Assembly (NCBI GenBank): GCA_004213555.1
Contig: SHAP01000002.1
Location: 62,001 to 126,000, forward strand
From: Phycisphaeraceae bacterium
GTDB taxonomy: Bacteria; Planctomycetota; Phycisphaerae; Phycisphaerales; SM1A02
Direction of reading: 5' to 3'
Length of the DNA: 64,000 bases
The notes under the pieces are model-generated. The model saw only the letters and a program-made list of their open reading frames with translations, searched no databases and had not been told where the DNA came from. The position numbers and the translations under genes were made by a program. The stretch's first letter is position 1; each line of letters begins with the position of its first letter. Below are positions 26,438 to 35,923 of the stretch, in pieces.

Positions 26438-27601
26438 ATGACCGCCACCGCACCCATTGTTGAAGCTTCAGGATTGACCAAAGTCTTCCGTGACTTTTGG
26501 CGACGTCCTCGGGTGCGTGCGGTGGACAGCATCGCGTTTGAGATCCGCCGGGGTGAGATCTTTGGCTTGTTGGGCCCCAACGGTTCCGGAAAGAGCACCA
26601 CCATCAAGATGATCTTGGGGTTGCTGCACAAGACTTCTGGTCGCTTGTCGGTTTTTGGTCGGGCCCCCGATGACGTCGCGGTGAAAAAGCACATCGGCTT
26701 TTTGCCCGAAGAGAGTTATCTCTACCGATTCCTCGACGCTCGCGAAACCTTGGACTACTACGGCAAGCTGTTTGGCTTGGAGGCCAGCGTTCGCAAACGC
26801 CGAACCGATGAACTCCTGCAAATGGTTGGTTTGGAACGGGTGGCCCACCGTCCCATCGGCGAATACTCCAAAGGCATGATGCGGCGCATCGGCATCGCCC
26901 AAGCCTTGGTCAATGACCCAGAATTCTTGATCTTGGATGAACCCACCAGCGGCCTTGATCCGTTGGGCACCCGTCAGGTGAAAGACCTGCTGCTTGACTT
27001 GAAAGCTCGGGGCAAGACCATCTTGTTGTCGTCGCACCTTCTTGCAGATGTTGAGGACGTGTGTGACCACATGGTGATTCTGTACGGTGGCAAGGTTCGG
27101 GCCGAAGGCACTTCGGAAGAACTTCTGCAAGATTCCGGTCGTTCGGTCATCGAAACCGATCGGTTGGATCCCGAAGCCGCCGCGGCGGTGCAGTCCGTCT
27201 TGGCCGAGCGAGGACTCGGTGATGCTTCAGTTGCCGCGCCCCGGCAAAGTTTGGAGCACTTCTTCCTCGACATCGTGGCTCGTGCACAATCCGAAGCGAC
27301 CGCCACCGATGGGGCGCGTACCGGTTCTGGCACCGCGGCTTTCCTTCGTGAAGAATCCACCGGAGACGATGTGGTGCAATCGCTCTTGGAAACCACAGCA
27401 GCTCCAGAAGCGGCCGAAGTCGTGGTGGACGAGCCCAACAACGAAGCGGAAACCGCCGCGGCCACCGACAGTGTGATTGGCGATCTCGTGGATCAAGCGG
27501 CAGCCCCGGATCGTGCCGATCCCGGTGCAACGCCATCCGATTCTGAATCAGGCCCGGATCGTGGTGTGATCGATGATTTGCTCGGCGGCGGAGACCGCTG
27601 A
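26438..27601 (+). CDS. ABC transporter ATPase with acidic C-terminal tail
   Basis: A 387-residue ATPase with a good ribosome-binding site (AAAGGGA) before the ATG. Walker A is GLLGPNGSGKSTTIKMIL, the signature is YSKGMMRRIGIAQAL, Walker B is FLILDEPTSGLDPL and the switch His is in LLSSHLLADVEDVC; this is the type that drives ABC-2 exporters. The ATPase domain ends near residue 290. It is followed by ~95 residues rich in Glu, Asp, Ala and Thr (AAPEAAEVVVDEPNNEAETA), probably disordered and absent from usual family members. It lies 42 bp after the third SPFH gene and 2 bp before the permease gene. Confidence 0.93.
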   Translation: MTATAPIVEASGLTKVFRDFWRRPRVRAVDSIAFEIRRGEIFGLLGPNGSGKSTTIKMILGLLHKTSGRLSVFGRAPDDVAVKKHIGFLPEESYLYRFLDARETLDYYGKLFGLEASVRKRRTDELLQMVGLERVAHRPIGEYSKGMMRRIGIAQALVNDPEFLILDEPTSGLDPLGTRQVKDLLLDLKARGKTILLSSHLLADVEDVCDHMVILYGGKVRAEGTSEELLQDSGRSVIETDRLDPEAAAAVQSVLAERGLGDASVAAPRQSLEHFFLDIVARAQSEATATDGARTGSGTAAFLREESTGDDVVQSLLETTAAPEAAEVVVDEPNNEAETAAATDSVIGDLVDQAAAPDRADPGATPSDSESGPDRGVIDDLLGGGDR

Positions 27602-27603
27602 CC

Positions 27604-29658
27604 ATGACGAAACTCCGTGATTTCTGGCGCTGGTCCGAACGCGTGCAAGAACGCTTGGGTGTTCGCCTCGTGTTGGTGGTGCTGTCCCTCGTGGTTGTTG
27701 GCGGCTCCCTCGGTCAGATTGCCCTGCGCGCCAGCAGCATCAACCGCGACCGCAACGCCATTTTGGAAGCTCTGACCACCACCAGTTTGATGGCGGGCGA
27801 TGATGTCGCACGTTCGTTGAAGGAGAGAGGGACCTTTGAGGCCGGAGGGCGGGAATGGGGCGATGTCTCCCTTCGTGATGCCTCCGGCGCCATCTTTGGT
27901 CCAGATGGACGGGTCGCCATTCCTCTTGAGGTCGCTGAATACTGTCTAAGGAACGAAGCACCATCCTGGGCGCCGGCATGGTTGGTCACCCAACCTCAAA
28001 CCGCGCGGTTGGGCGCGTTGAGTATCTCCGCATTTGTGGTGTTGGTGGTTTTGTTGCGTGGGTTCCACGAACTTCTTTTGACAGGTCTTTTGACGGGGGT
28101 TGCTGCTTTTCTCGCACGGTCACTCGGCCTCTTGGACTTGGGATGGGCCTTGGCTGGGATTGGAGTCCTGGGTTGGTCTTTCCTTCTCCTGCTTCGTGCA
28201 GCGCGAACTGGACTCTCCGGTCGCGGAGGTGTTCGTGCCACCGCGCAATTGGTGCTGATGGAAGGCGCGCGAACCGGCTTGCCGCTGGTCTTCATTGTGG
28301 TGATGTTGGTGGTGCTGCCGCTGATTCCACTGTCTCTTGATCCCGACGCGCCATTGCGTTACCGGGTGCAGACCTTCATGAGTTGGTCCTTGGGATTGGC
28401 TTTCTGGCTGGCCGCATTGATGACGTTGTTGCTGGGATGCTCCACCATTGCGACCGAAATCCGTGACCGGCAAATTTGGCAAGTGGTGACGAAACCCATT
28501 TCTCGGTTGCGTTGGTTGGTTGGCAAGTGGCTTGGTTTGGCAGTCCTCAACTTTGTGCTGACGGCCACTTCGTGTGTTTCGATTTTCTTTTTCATCCAGT
28601 ACCTCCGTTCTCAGCCAACCGCCGAAGGTTTGGCCGGACGGGAAGATTCCTTTCTTCTGCAAGAAACGGTTCTGACCGCTCGGGCGGGAGCATTTCCGAC
28701 ATGGGATGAACTGGACAACGAGCAGTTGCGGCAACGCATCTCGCAAATTGAAGAGACGGACCCTGAAATCCGCGCCCGAGGCGGGATGGGCATCAACGAG
28801 CGTCGGGCGGCGGTGCAAGAACTGCGAGAGCTGCACAATTCGTTGCAAAGAACCGTGCCTCCGGCGGTTGCAGGAGCCCCCCCAAACTATTTTGAATTCA
28901 ATGGTCTTTCCGCCGCCAAAGATCTCGGTGGCACGCTGACCATTCGCTCGATCTTCCATATCTTGCGAGACGATGAACACGAGCGTTACCAATGCCGCTT
29001 CATCTTTGATCGCGGCGGGGGGCAACAGCCAATTGCCGTTGACCAAACGTTCGTGCCCACCATGAGTCATGTGTTCCAAGTTCCCGCAGAGTGGGTTGAC
29101 GACAAGGGATCGTTGCGCATGGCCATCCAGAATTTGGCACCCGCTGCCATCAACTTCGATCCAGACGATCTGGAGATTCTGTACCGGGTTTCATCTTTTG
29201 AAAGCAATTTCCTCCGTGCCGCCTTGGTGCATTGGTCGAAGTTGGCTTTCTTGGCCGCGCTGGCAGTGGCGTGTGCCACCGCCCTCGGATTCCCCGTGGC
29301 CTGCCTCGCTTCCATCACAATTTTCCTCGCGGGATCGGCCGCACCGTTCTTGGCCCGAGCCTTGTACTGGTATGCACCAGCAGAGATGAATGAGATTGAC
29401 TTCTCTGATACCGCCGCGGGAATCAGCTGGGTGTTTGAAGTCGTCATCCATCAGTTGGCGGTTGCCATGACCTGGGCCTTTGGCGCATTTGGAGACTATG
29501 ACCCCACGGGCGCGTTGGTCCGTGGTCGCCATCTGCCTTGGTCTGAAGTGCTCAATGCCTTCGCACGAATGCTGCTGTTTTGGACCGGAGGATCTCTGTT
29601 GTTTGGCTGGCGCGTCTTGACCCGCCGCCAGTTGGCCATTTACAGCGGGAGCGGTTGA
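27604..29658 (+). CDS. Large ABC-2 type permease
   Basis: A 684-residue membrane protein with about eight hydrophobic segments. The segment IRDRQIWQVVTKPISRLRWLVGKWLGLAV, seen in pieces, is the ABC-2 hallmark and matches DKTVLTVVSKPVPRPVLVVG in the permease at 20737. Between membrane helices (residues ~340-520) is a large extracytoplasmic domain with beta-rich sequence (GGTLTIRSIFHILRDDEHER). It is much larger than a typical 250-380 residue subunit. With the ATPase at 26438 it should form an exporter; which substrate is moved is not visible. It ends one base before the next ATG. Confidence 0.85.
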   Translation: MTKLRDFWRWSERVQERLGVRLVLVVLSLVVVGGSLGQIALRASSINRDRNAILEALTTTSLMAGDDVARSLKERGTFEAGGREWGDVSLRDASGAIFGPDGRVAIPLEVAEYCLRNEAPSWAPAWLVTQPQTARLGALSISAFVVLVVLLRGFHELLLTGLLTGVAAFLARSLGLLDLGWALAGIGVLGWSFLLLLRAARTGLSGRGGVRATAQLVLMEGARTGLPLVFIVVMLVVLPLIPLSLDPDAPLRYRVQTFMSWSLGLAFWLAALMTLLLGCSTIATEIRDRQIWQVVTKPISRLRWLVGKWLGLAVLNFVLTATSCVSIFFFIQYLRSQPTAEGLAGREDSFLLQETVLTARAGAFPTWDELDNEQLRQRISQIEETDPEIRARGGMGINERRAAVQELRELHNSLQRTVPPAVAGAPPNYFEFNGLSAAKDLGGTLTIRSIFHILRDDEHERYQCRFIFDRGGGQQPIAVDQTFVPTMSHVFQVPAEWVDDKGSLRMAIQNLAPAAINFDPDDLEILYRVSSFESNFLRAALVHWSKLAFLAALAVACATALGFPVACLASITIFLAGSAAPFLARALYWYAPAEMNEIDFSDTAAGISWVFEVVIHQLAVAMTWAFGAFGDYDPTGALVRGRHLPWSEVLNAFARMLLFWTGGSLLFGWRVLTRRQLAIYSGSG

Positions 29659-29659
29659 A

Positions 29660-31639
29660 ATGCGATGGGCTCGACCACTGGGACTGATACTGGCGGTGCT
29701 CTCATTTGTGGGAGCCGGGGCCTTGCTGCCTGACTTGGAACAGCGGACCGAAAACGCAGGGCTGCGTTACACCGATTCAGTCGTGGAAGGCGCGCCCCCT
29801 TGGGTTGCGGTGGGGACCGCAATTGGCGCTTTGCGTGGTCTCGTGGTGGATGTGCTTTGGATCAAAGTCAACTTGATGAAGGAGGAAGGCGATTACTTCG
29901 AAGTGATGGCCCTTTCCGACCTCATCACCAAACTCCAACCTCGGTTTGCTGCGGTCTGGGCTTACCACGGTCACAACATGGCTTACAACATCTCGGTGGC
30001 CACCCACACGTTGGAAGAGCGATGGGATTGGGTTCGGGCTGGAGTTCGCTTGGTGCAAAACGAAGGGCTGCGGCACAACCCCGCCGATCTCGTACTGCAC
30101 AAAGAACTTGCTTTTTGGTACGCCCACAAGATCGAAGGCAACTCCGACGACGCCCACCTCTTTTACAAAAGAGAGTTCACGCGAGAGTGGCACTTCATGC
30201 TGGGGGAGCCGCCTGAGACGTTGGAAGATCGCATCGCTTGGTTGCGTGCCATTGAAGATGCCCCTGGATCTCTCCCCCTGCTGCTTGAGTTGGAACCGCG
30301 TTGCATTGAAGTTCGCGATCGCCTGCTTTCCTCGGTGGCTCCGTTGGCGGAGCAAGCGGGAGTCAATCTGGAACTCGACAGTGATTTCCTCTTGGAATAC
30401 GGCATCTGGGATGCCATTCGTCAAAATCCCACCGGAGCGGCCCTCCTTGGCATCGACGACCAAGTCACAGCCGAGCGACCAATGGCCAAAGCCCTCGAGG
30501 AGATTGCGGCGGACCCAAACCTTCGAGGTCCCTTGGACCAGTTGGTCACGTTCGTGCGTCGCCGGGTGCTTGAAGACGAGTACAACCTTGATCCTCAACG
30601 GATGCGTCGATACACCGAACTCTACGGCCCCCTTGATTGGCGCAATGGTCAAGCCCACGCCTTGTACTGGGGAAAGAAAGGTGAAGAAGGCGCGACCGCT
30701 CGGGTTGCGGCAGACGACGACGATTACAAACGGTTGAACAACGACCGGGTGGTGCTGCAAGCGCTCCAAGCCTTGGCTCGGTATGGCCGGGTTCGGTTTG
30801 ATCCGTTTTCAACCGAGCCCCCAGTTCGCACGCAGGAGCCTCGATTCATTGACGTGATTGATCGTGAGTTCGAGTACTACTACACCAAGCACTACGACGT
30901 CAAAGGCGCTGGGGGTGAGACCTTCATCGACTTCCTGCGTAATTTCATGAGCTCATCGATTCGTGAAGCTTGGCGATCTGGGGAGAAGGATCGCGCCCAG
31001 CGTCTGCTTGACCGTCTGGACGAGCGTTTTGGTCGCGGGGCGGTTCCTCCCAACAACGCGTATGCGATTGATCTTGAAATCTTTGTCCGCAACGAAGTGA
31101 AACAAGAACTCGACTCGCAACCGCACCTCGCCCCCACCGAGGCACGGGGGGCGCTCTACGTCGGCTTTCGGGCTGGGGTGGCCCCCGACCGCCGTGAAGT
31201 CTGGGAGCAAGCGCTCACCTACACCGCCCAGGTGCACCGGATTTTCCGTGGCAATGAGTTTTACGATTACGAAACCAAGTTCGGCTCGGGCCGAATCAAA
31301 GACCTGATGCCGCCCACTTTGGAAGAGGTGGTCGAGGTGGTGTTCTTGCAGTTCATCACCGACCCCACGATTCCGTTGTTGGACCGAGCCCAAGTGTGGC
31401 AACGGGTGGACAGCTACAACCCTTGGTTGCGGGCAGCGGCCGAACGGCCTTCGATTCGAAGTGCCTTGGCCCAGCAGTTTGCTCGATCTGAATTGTCGCT
31501 GAACAACACTTTGGAACAACTCTTTCCGGTTCCCGTGGACCTCGAAGCTCGACAAGCCGCCTACGAGCGGCGGGTTCGAGATCGAGAAGCAGAGCGTGAA
31601 CAGGACCGCAAGTCAGGATCGATTCAGCGTCAGAATTGA
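29660..31639 (+). CDS. Membrane-anchored helical protein of ABC/SPFH operon
   Basis: A 659-residue protein, last gene of the operon. One N-terminal membrane segment or signal anchor (LGLILAVLSFVGAGALLPDL) is followed by a large helical, TPR-like extracytoplasmic region. Distinct motifs are LRGLVVDVLWIKVNLMKEEG, YFEVMALSDLITKLQPRFAA and VWAYHGHNMAYNISV. I recognise this pattern only as an uncharacterised family next to ABC-2 transporters. It is rich in charged residues and ends EREQDRKSGSIQRQN. Its strict coupling suggests it is a structural partner of the exporter on the outer face of the inner membrane. Confidence 0.75.
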   Translation: MRWARPLGLILAVLSFVGAGALLPDLEQRTENAGLRYTDSVVEGAPPWVAVGTAIGALRGLVVDVLWIKVNLMKEEGDYFEVMALSDLITKLQPRFAAVWAYHGHNMAYNISVATHTLEERWDWVRAGVRLVQNEGLRHNPADLVLHKELAFWYAHKIEGNSDDAHLFYKREFTREWHFMLGEPPETLEDRIAWLRAIEDAPGSLPLLLELEPRCIEVRDRLLSSVAPLAEQAGVNLELDSDFLLEYGIWDAIRQNPTGAALLGIDDQVTAERPMAKALEEIAADPNLRGPLDQLVTFVRRRVLEDEYNLDPQRMRRYTELYGPLDWRNGQAHALYWGKKGEEGATARVAADDDDYKRLNNDRVVLQALQALARYGRVRFDPFSTEPPVRTQEPRFIDVIDREFEYYYTKHYDVKGAGGETFIDFLRNFMSSSIREAWRSGEKDRAQRLLDRLDERFGRGAVPPNNAYAIDLEIFVRNEVKQELDSQPHLAPTEARGALYVGFRAGVAPDRREVWEQALTYTAQVHRIFRGNEFYDYETKFGSGRIKDLMPPTLEEVVEVVFLQFITDPTIPLLDRAQVWQRVDSYNPWLRAAAERPSIRSALAQQFARSELSLNNTLEQLFPVPVDLEARQAAYERRVRDREAEREQDRKSGSIQRQN

Positions 31640-31657
31640 TGGTCTGGATGGACTGCC

Positions 31658-33205
31658 TCAGCAGTTGCCCCACACACTCAGCAAAGCAATCAGATCGTCA
31701 AACTCCACCGCGCCCGAGGCGTTCAGATCCTCAGGACAGCCAGCGCACGGTCCAAAGGCCGACAGCAATTGAATGAGGTCGGGAAAATCCACCGCCCCGG
31801 AACCATCAAGATCCTCTGGGCAGTTGGTTGCGCAGGCGTTTTCACACACCGTTCCGTCTCCAGCGTATTGGCCCCCCACAACCCCGCAATTCGCGTTCGT
31901 CAGGACAAGACACGCGCCCGTGGCGGGCACACAGCAAGCCCCTTCGGGGTCGGGACAGTCTGTACTCACGCAGTCGGTTTCGTTGCCTTGGAAAACCCCG
32001 CCGGCTGCGTTGCAATCCTCTGGCGTCGTGGGCTCAACGCAGGTGCCATCGTCCAGACAGCACGCGCCCTCGGGAAAGCAGACGGTGGTGCCGCAAAGGG
32101 TCCCCGGTCCAGAAAAGGTGCCGCCCACCAGCCCGCAATCGGTGGCGGGCAAACTCAAGCAACCTCCGGTGGACGGAATGCAGCACGCGCCGCCCGCGTT
32201 GCAATCGGTCTCGCTGCACAAGGTTCCCGCGCCTTGCCACGTCCCGCCTGTATTCAAGCAGTCGTCCGCCGCTTGGGTGCTGCACACTCCTGAAACGCAA
32301 CACGCACCCAAGGCCGGGGGGCATTCGACGTTGGTGCACGGCACGTTGTCGCCCTCAAAAAGACCGCCTTGGGCCGCACAGTCGTTTGAGGTTTCCAGAC
32401 CGCACGCACCGTTGGGAAGGCAGCAGGCGCCAAGGGTTTGGTTGCAGGACAAACTGGTCCAGGTGGCACGCATGACCCAGTCGCCGGAGGGGCGGCACAA
32501 AATGTTGAGATCGGCAAACGATGACCAGCCACCATTGGGGGGGCACCCCAAGAAGCCACAATTCACCCCAAAAAGCCAATTTTGGCTCGGTGCTTGCAAC
32601 CCACCAACATCGGTGGTGGGAAAGGCGTTTTGGGTGGATGGTGGCGCCACCAAGCATGGGTTGCTGGTTTGGTTGTGGTGCCGGTCGATGCGGTAGCCAA
32701 TGCTGAAGGTGGAGTCCCCGGTGTCGTTGATGATGATTTGTTCGGGGTCGTCTGGGTCCACCAAGACTTGCACGTTCACTCCATTTGTACCGGGGAGCAG
32801 CACAATGTGGGGCAGCAACTCGCCGTCGCTGGAATACTGGGCCACCACATTTCCGCTGGCGGGCGTTCCCGACCACACAAAGAAAGTCCATTCGGTGGTC
32901 GTGGTCACGTTGGTGTTGCTGGTGGCAAAGATCATTTCGGCCACATCGAGCCGGATGGGAAAGACGGCGGGGTCCAGCGTCCAACTGGCGGCGGCCACTT
33001 CTTGTTCGGCAAAGCCGGCTTGAACCGTGTATTGCCCGCCTCCAAAGTCGGCATCGGTGTGTGCGGATACTTCAGAGGGACACGAGCCAGCCAACGCCAC
33101 TGGGCGGGCTGATTCAGTGCGACCAATATTGGCCACGCCAACCCGTTGTTCTTCGGCACCAAGGGGTCGCTCCAGAACACCCAGCAGAAGTGAAGTCAAG
33201 ATCAT
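31658..33205 (-). CDS. Secreted Cys-rich repeat protein with dockerin-like tails
   Basis: A 515-residue protein starting at the ATG at 33205, chosen because AAGGAG lies upstream and a signal peptide follows (MILTSLLLGVLERPLGA). Residues ~40-255 form a beta-rich domain. Residues ~258-455 hold five Cys-rich units of ~38 residues, each with a GACC core (LGACCLPNGAC, LGACCVSGVC, GGACCIPSTGGC, EGACCLDDGTC, EGACCVPATGAC) and a GGxF/GGxW turn. Two dockerin-like units end the protein (DLDGSGAVDFPDLIQLLSAF and DLNASGAVEFDDLIALLSVW). The Cys units are probably disulfide-bonded after export. One unit also occurs in the protein at 14681. Function unknown. Confidence 0.85.
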   Translation of the reverse strand: MILTSLLLGVLERPLGAEEQRVGVANIGRTESARPVALAGSCPSEVSAHTDADFGGGQYTVQAGFAEQEVAAASWTLDPAVFPIRLDVAEMIFATSNTNVTTTTEWTFFVWSGTPASGNVVAQYSSDGELLPHIVLLPGTNGVNVQVLVDPDDPEQIIINDTGDSTFSIGYRIDRHHNQTSNPCLVAPPSTQNAFPTTDVGGLQAPSQNWLFGVNCGFLGCPPNGGWSSFADLNILCRPSGDWVMRATWTSLSCNQTLGACCLPNGACGLETSNDCAAQGGLFEGDNVPCTNVECPPALGACCVSGVCSTQAADDCLNTGGTWQGAGTLCSETDCNAGGACCIPSTGGCLSLPATDCGLVGGTFSGPGTLCGTTVCFPEGACCLDDGTCVEPTTPEDCNAAGGVFQGNETDCVSTDCPDPEGACCVPATGACLVLTNANCGVVGGQYAGDGTVCENACATNCPEDLDGSGAVDFPDLIQLLSAFGPCAGCPEDLNASGAVEFDDLIALLSVWGNC

Positions 33206-33281
33206 GAAGATCTCCTTGCTTGAAGTATCACCTTTGTTGATCTTGACACAAGTTCTTGGGCGATCAATTTCAGCTTGAATC

Positions 33282-33316
33282 AAAAAAAGAACCCGTCCCA
33301 ACCTGTGGGACGGGTT
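33282..33316 (-). terminator. Terminator of the 33370 gene
   Basis: An 11-bp stem AACCCGTCCCA/TGGGACGGGTT with a 5-base loop, followed on the minus strand by seven or more T. It sits between the small lipoprotein gene and the Cys-rich gene. Confidence 0.82.
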
Positions 33317-33369
33317 TCATGATTTGGGGTCTGCGCTTCTTGGAACCCAGGAAGCCAGAGGTTCAGCGA

Positions 33370-33561
33370 TTACTGGCCGCTGTCGGACTCGGAGGGGGAG
33401 CCAAGTTGGGAGCCAGGGGCGGCCCGGGTCTTGCCGGTTTCACGTCGCTTCATCTTATCTTGGTCCTCAGCGCTGCTGAAATCGCCGTCGGATTCGGCTC
33501 CACAGCCGACAAAGGCAACCAGAAGACAGAGGGCGGTCAAACGTTGGATCATTTCGGTCAT
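33370..33561 (-). CDS. Small lipoprotein
   Basis: A 63-residue protein (MTEMIQRLTALCLLVAFVGC, Cys in a good lipobox). The ATG at 33561 has GGAG nine bases upstream; a TTG five codons earlier is less likely. The mature part is short, hydrophilic and low-complexity (SDGDFSSAEDQDKMKRRETG), likely disordered. It has its own terminator. Function unknown; probably an outer-membrane lipopeptide. Confidence 0.6.
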   Translation of the reverse strand: MTEMIQRLTALCLLVAFVGCGAESDGDFSSAEDQDKMKRRETGKTRAAPGSQLGSPSESDSGQ

Positions 33562-33693
33562 GGTTTTGGTCTCCAAGTGAAGTCAAATCCTACCCGCTGG
33601 GAGCACGTTCGAGTCGAGAGACCGAGAAATCGCAGGGTTGAATGAAACATTATATCCCCTTACGATTTGGGCTTGATTCAGGGGACCCCGCCC

Positions 33694-34566
33694 ATGCACC
33701 GATTGCTGCTCAGTGTTGTTTTGGTTGGATGCCAAGCCGGCCAAATGGCTTCGCATACCGAAGATTTCAACTCGCCCAAATGGCGACTGGCCCAACGTGA
33801 ACGGGCGGCAACGGCCGACACCACGGTGTTGCAAAAGGTGGCCGAGAGGTTCTGGGCGGCTCGGGTTTCTGAAGATTGGAAAGTGGTGTACGAGCATCTT
33901 CCCGCGAAAGTCCGCGGAGAAGAAGGATGGGAAGCGTGGGCTGAATGGGCCGCGGCGGAATCGCCGTTTATTTTTGAGCAAGCCGATCCAGGGGAAGTCG
34001 AAGCCATGGATGGCTTTGGTTGGCAGTCGGTGGCGGTTCGAACCCGCATTCGGAGGTTCCCTCAACTCGAAGCTCGAGAACTCAACCGCAGCGATTGCTG
34101 GCGGAAAGAAGACGGCCGCTGGGTCATCGTTGAAGACCGGAAAGAAAAAGAGCAACTGCCGGCCAAGCCTTCCACTCGAGATTTGCTGGCCGAGGAGCTG
34201 GTTCGAGACGTTCACGCGATTGTGAACATTGCCCGCGAAGAACGCAACTTTGACCGCTACTGGGATCACTCCGATCCCGATGACCGGGAAGTGATGGCCC
34301 GCGAACAATTTGAAGAACTTCATGCTGAATTTGGCTTCTTTGGCGCCACGCCCCTCTGGATTGAAGTGGTGGGCGATTCGGCCCGCGTGCAGCATGAGAT
34401 TCTGATCAAGAACCTGCACCCCAGCCTGCGGAAGATGGATCCCCAACCTGCAGTATTGGTGGAGGAATACCGAAGGGTCGATGGAACCTGGTACTACGAC
34501 TTCAACACCGCCCACCCAAGTGCCACCAGCGATGATGCTGTGGCCGCTTCGGAGCAACCCTCATGA
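33694..34566 (+). CDS. Lipoprotein of unknown function
   Basis: A 290-residue lipoprotein; the ATG at 33694 gives MHRLLLSVVLVGC with a lipobox. The body has Trp- and Glu-rich helices, an ERFWAARVSEDWKVVYEHLP segment and a later similar block (IVNIAREERNFDRYWDHSDP ... DGTWYYDFNT) that resembles the small NTF2-like/DUF4440-type folds, so it may hold two such domains. It overlaps the FG-GAP gene by ATGA and is probably co-transcribed and functionally linked. The domain idea is a weak inference. Confidence 0.7.
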   Translation: MHRLLLSVVLVGCQAGQMASHTEDFNSPKWRLAQRERAATADTTVLQKVAERFWAARVSEDWKVVYEHLPAKVRGEEGWEAWAEWAAAESPFIFEQADPGEVEAMDGFGWQSVAVRTRIRRFPQLEARELNRSDCWRKEDGRWVIVEDRKEKEQLPAKPSTRDLLAEELVRDVHAIVNIAREERNFDRYWDHSDPDDREVMAREQFEELHAEFGFFGATPLWIEVVGDSARVQHEILIKNLHPSLRKMDPQPAVLVEEYRRVDGTWYYDFNTAHPSATSDDAVAASEQPS

Positions 34567-35903
34567 CCCGTTCCTTCCTTTTGATTGCCTCAGTCACCCT
34601 TTTGGGATGCGAATCCGCTTCCACCACCACCTCGGTTGAATCCTCGGTGCCCGAGCCTGCTTTGGCGGTGGAATCCCCTTTGCCACAGCCCAAGCCCACA
34701 CCAACGGTCAAGCCCGCCGTGTCCTTTGTGCACGCGGCGAAGGGTTTGCCCACCAGCGGACAGTGGAAATGCGATCCTCGCGTGGTGGACGTCGACGGCG
34801 ACGGGACCCTAGAGATTGTGGCCTTGCCCCGGTTGCTCAAAGGCGCCCGGATGTTCTTGATGCAAGACGGCCTCTGGCAGGACGCTTCGGCCGGCCTCGA
34901 AAGCGACGGCATCACCTGTGGTGGCGGCTTGGAGGTGCTGGATTTGAATGGCGATGGCCGCAACGACTTGATTTACGGTTGCCACTGCAAGGGCCTCTAC
35001 ACCTGGCTTCGCAACGCCGAAGGTGGGTGGGACAAGGGCGCGGAAGCCGTTTGGCCCGAGTATCTGTCCGATGCCAACGACAACAACTTCATGTTCCAAG
35101 GCATGGAAGACATCGCTGTGGGTGATGTCGATGGGGATGGTCACGCCGACGTGTTCACGGGTGGCTCTGACGAAGGGGGCATCAACATGTTCCTCGGAGA
35201 CGGCACTGGGGTGAATTGGGAGTGGGTGTCTGAGGAATCGCTGCCCAAGCGTGGATGGTGCACTCGCTTGATGCTGCACGACTTTGAAGGCGACGGCGAC
35301 CTTGACCTCTTCGCGTCATATTGCCGCGGACCCAAGGTCTACATCAACAACGGTCAAGGTGGCTTTACCGATGCGTCGCTTGGCTTGCCCGAGCCACCCA
35401 TGCAAGGCATTTGGTGGGGCATGGAAGTGGGTGATCTCGATTCTGATGGCATGCTCGACATCGTGGTGGCCAACTGGGTGAACGGCCCCGAGGTCTTCTT
35501 CAACCGAGCGGGGCAGTGGGAATACGGCGTTGATCCCTTCCCCGAAGCCGACGGCGGTGGTACGGGTGTGGATCTGGCCGACTTCGACGGCGATGGTCAC
35601 CTGGACATCGTGTTCCTTGGCCGCATGAACAAGCGGCAGATGGGGCATGCCCGCGGGCTCTTCGTCCTGCGGGGTGATGGCCACGGTCATTTTGAGTATG
35701 TCGCCGATTCGGGGCTGCCCAGAACGGGCCTCAGCGGCACCGCCGGCGTGACCGCCGCCGACTTCGACGGTGATGGCATTCCCGACATTGTGGCGGGCAC
35801 CGGTTTGTCGGTGGAATCCTCCCGAACCCGCCCGGAGGGCCCAGCCGAGGTGCTGTTGGCCTACCGCACCCAGCGAGACACCGCACGTGTCTCGAAGGAC
35901 TGA
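34563..35903 (+). CDS. FG-GAP/VCBS repeat lipoprotein
   Basis: A 446-residue protein with a lipoprotein signal (MTRSFLLIASVTLLGCESAS) and a Thr/Ser/Pro-rich linker. The body has repeated calcium-binding motifs: DVDGDGTLEIVALP, DLNGDGRNDLIYG, DVDGDGHADVFTGG, DFEGDGDLDLFASY, DLDSDGMLDIVVAN, DFDGDGHLDIVFLG and DFDGDGIPDIVAGTG, which should form a seven-bladed propeller. Unlike the protein at 7937 it has no ASPIC/UnbV domain. It is the second gene of a two-gene unit with the lipoprotein at 33694. Likely surface-attached; the ligand is unknown. Confidence 0.88.
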   Translation: MTRSFLLIASVTLLGCESASTTTSVESSVPEPALAVESPLPQPKPTPTVKPAVSFVHAAKGLPTSGQWKCDPRVVDVDGDGTLEIVALPRLLKGARMFLMQDGLWQDASAGLESDGITCGGGLEVLDLNGDGRNDLIYGCHCKGLYTWLRNAEGGWDKGAEAVWPEYLSDANDNNFMFQGMEDIAVGDVDGDGHADVFTGGSDEGGINMFLGDGTGVNWEWVSEESLPKRGWCTRLMLHDFEGDGDLDLFASYCRGPKVYINNGQGGFTDASLGLPEPPMQGIWWGMEVGDLDSDGMLDIVVANWVNGPEVFFNRAGQWEYGVDPFPEADGGGTGVDLADFDGDGHLDIVFLGRMNKRQMGHARGLFVLRGDGHGHFEYVADSGLPRTGLSGTAGVTAADFDGDGIPDIVAGTGLSVESSRTRPEGPAEVLLAYRTQRDTARVSKD

Positions 35904-35923
35904 GAAAAAATTGGATTAAGGGG

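Noticed and set aside
33205-33301. Longer N-terminus of the Cys-rich protein starting with TTG at 33301
   Set aside because: The extra residues cross the terminator of the neighbouring gene and hide the signal peptide; the ATG at 33205 has AAGGAG and a signal.
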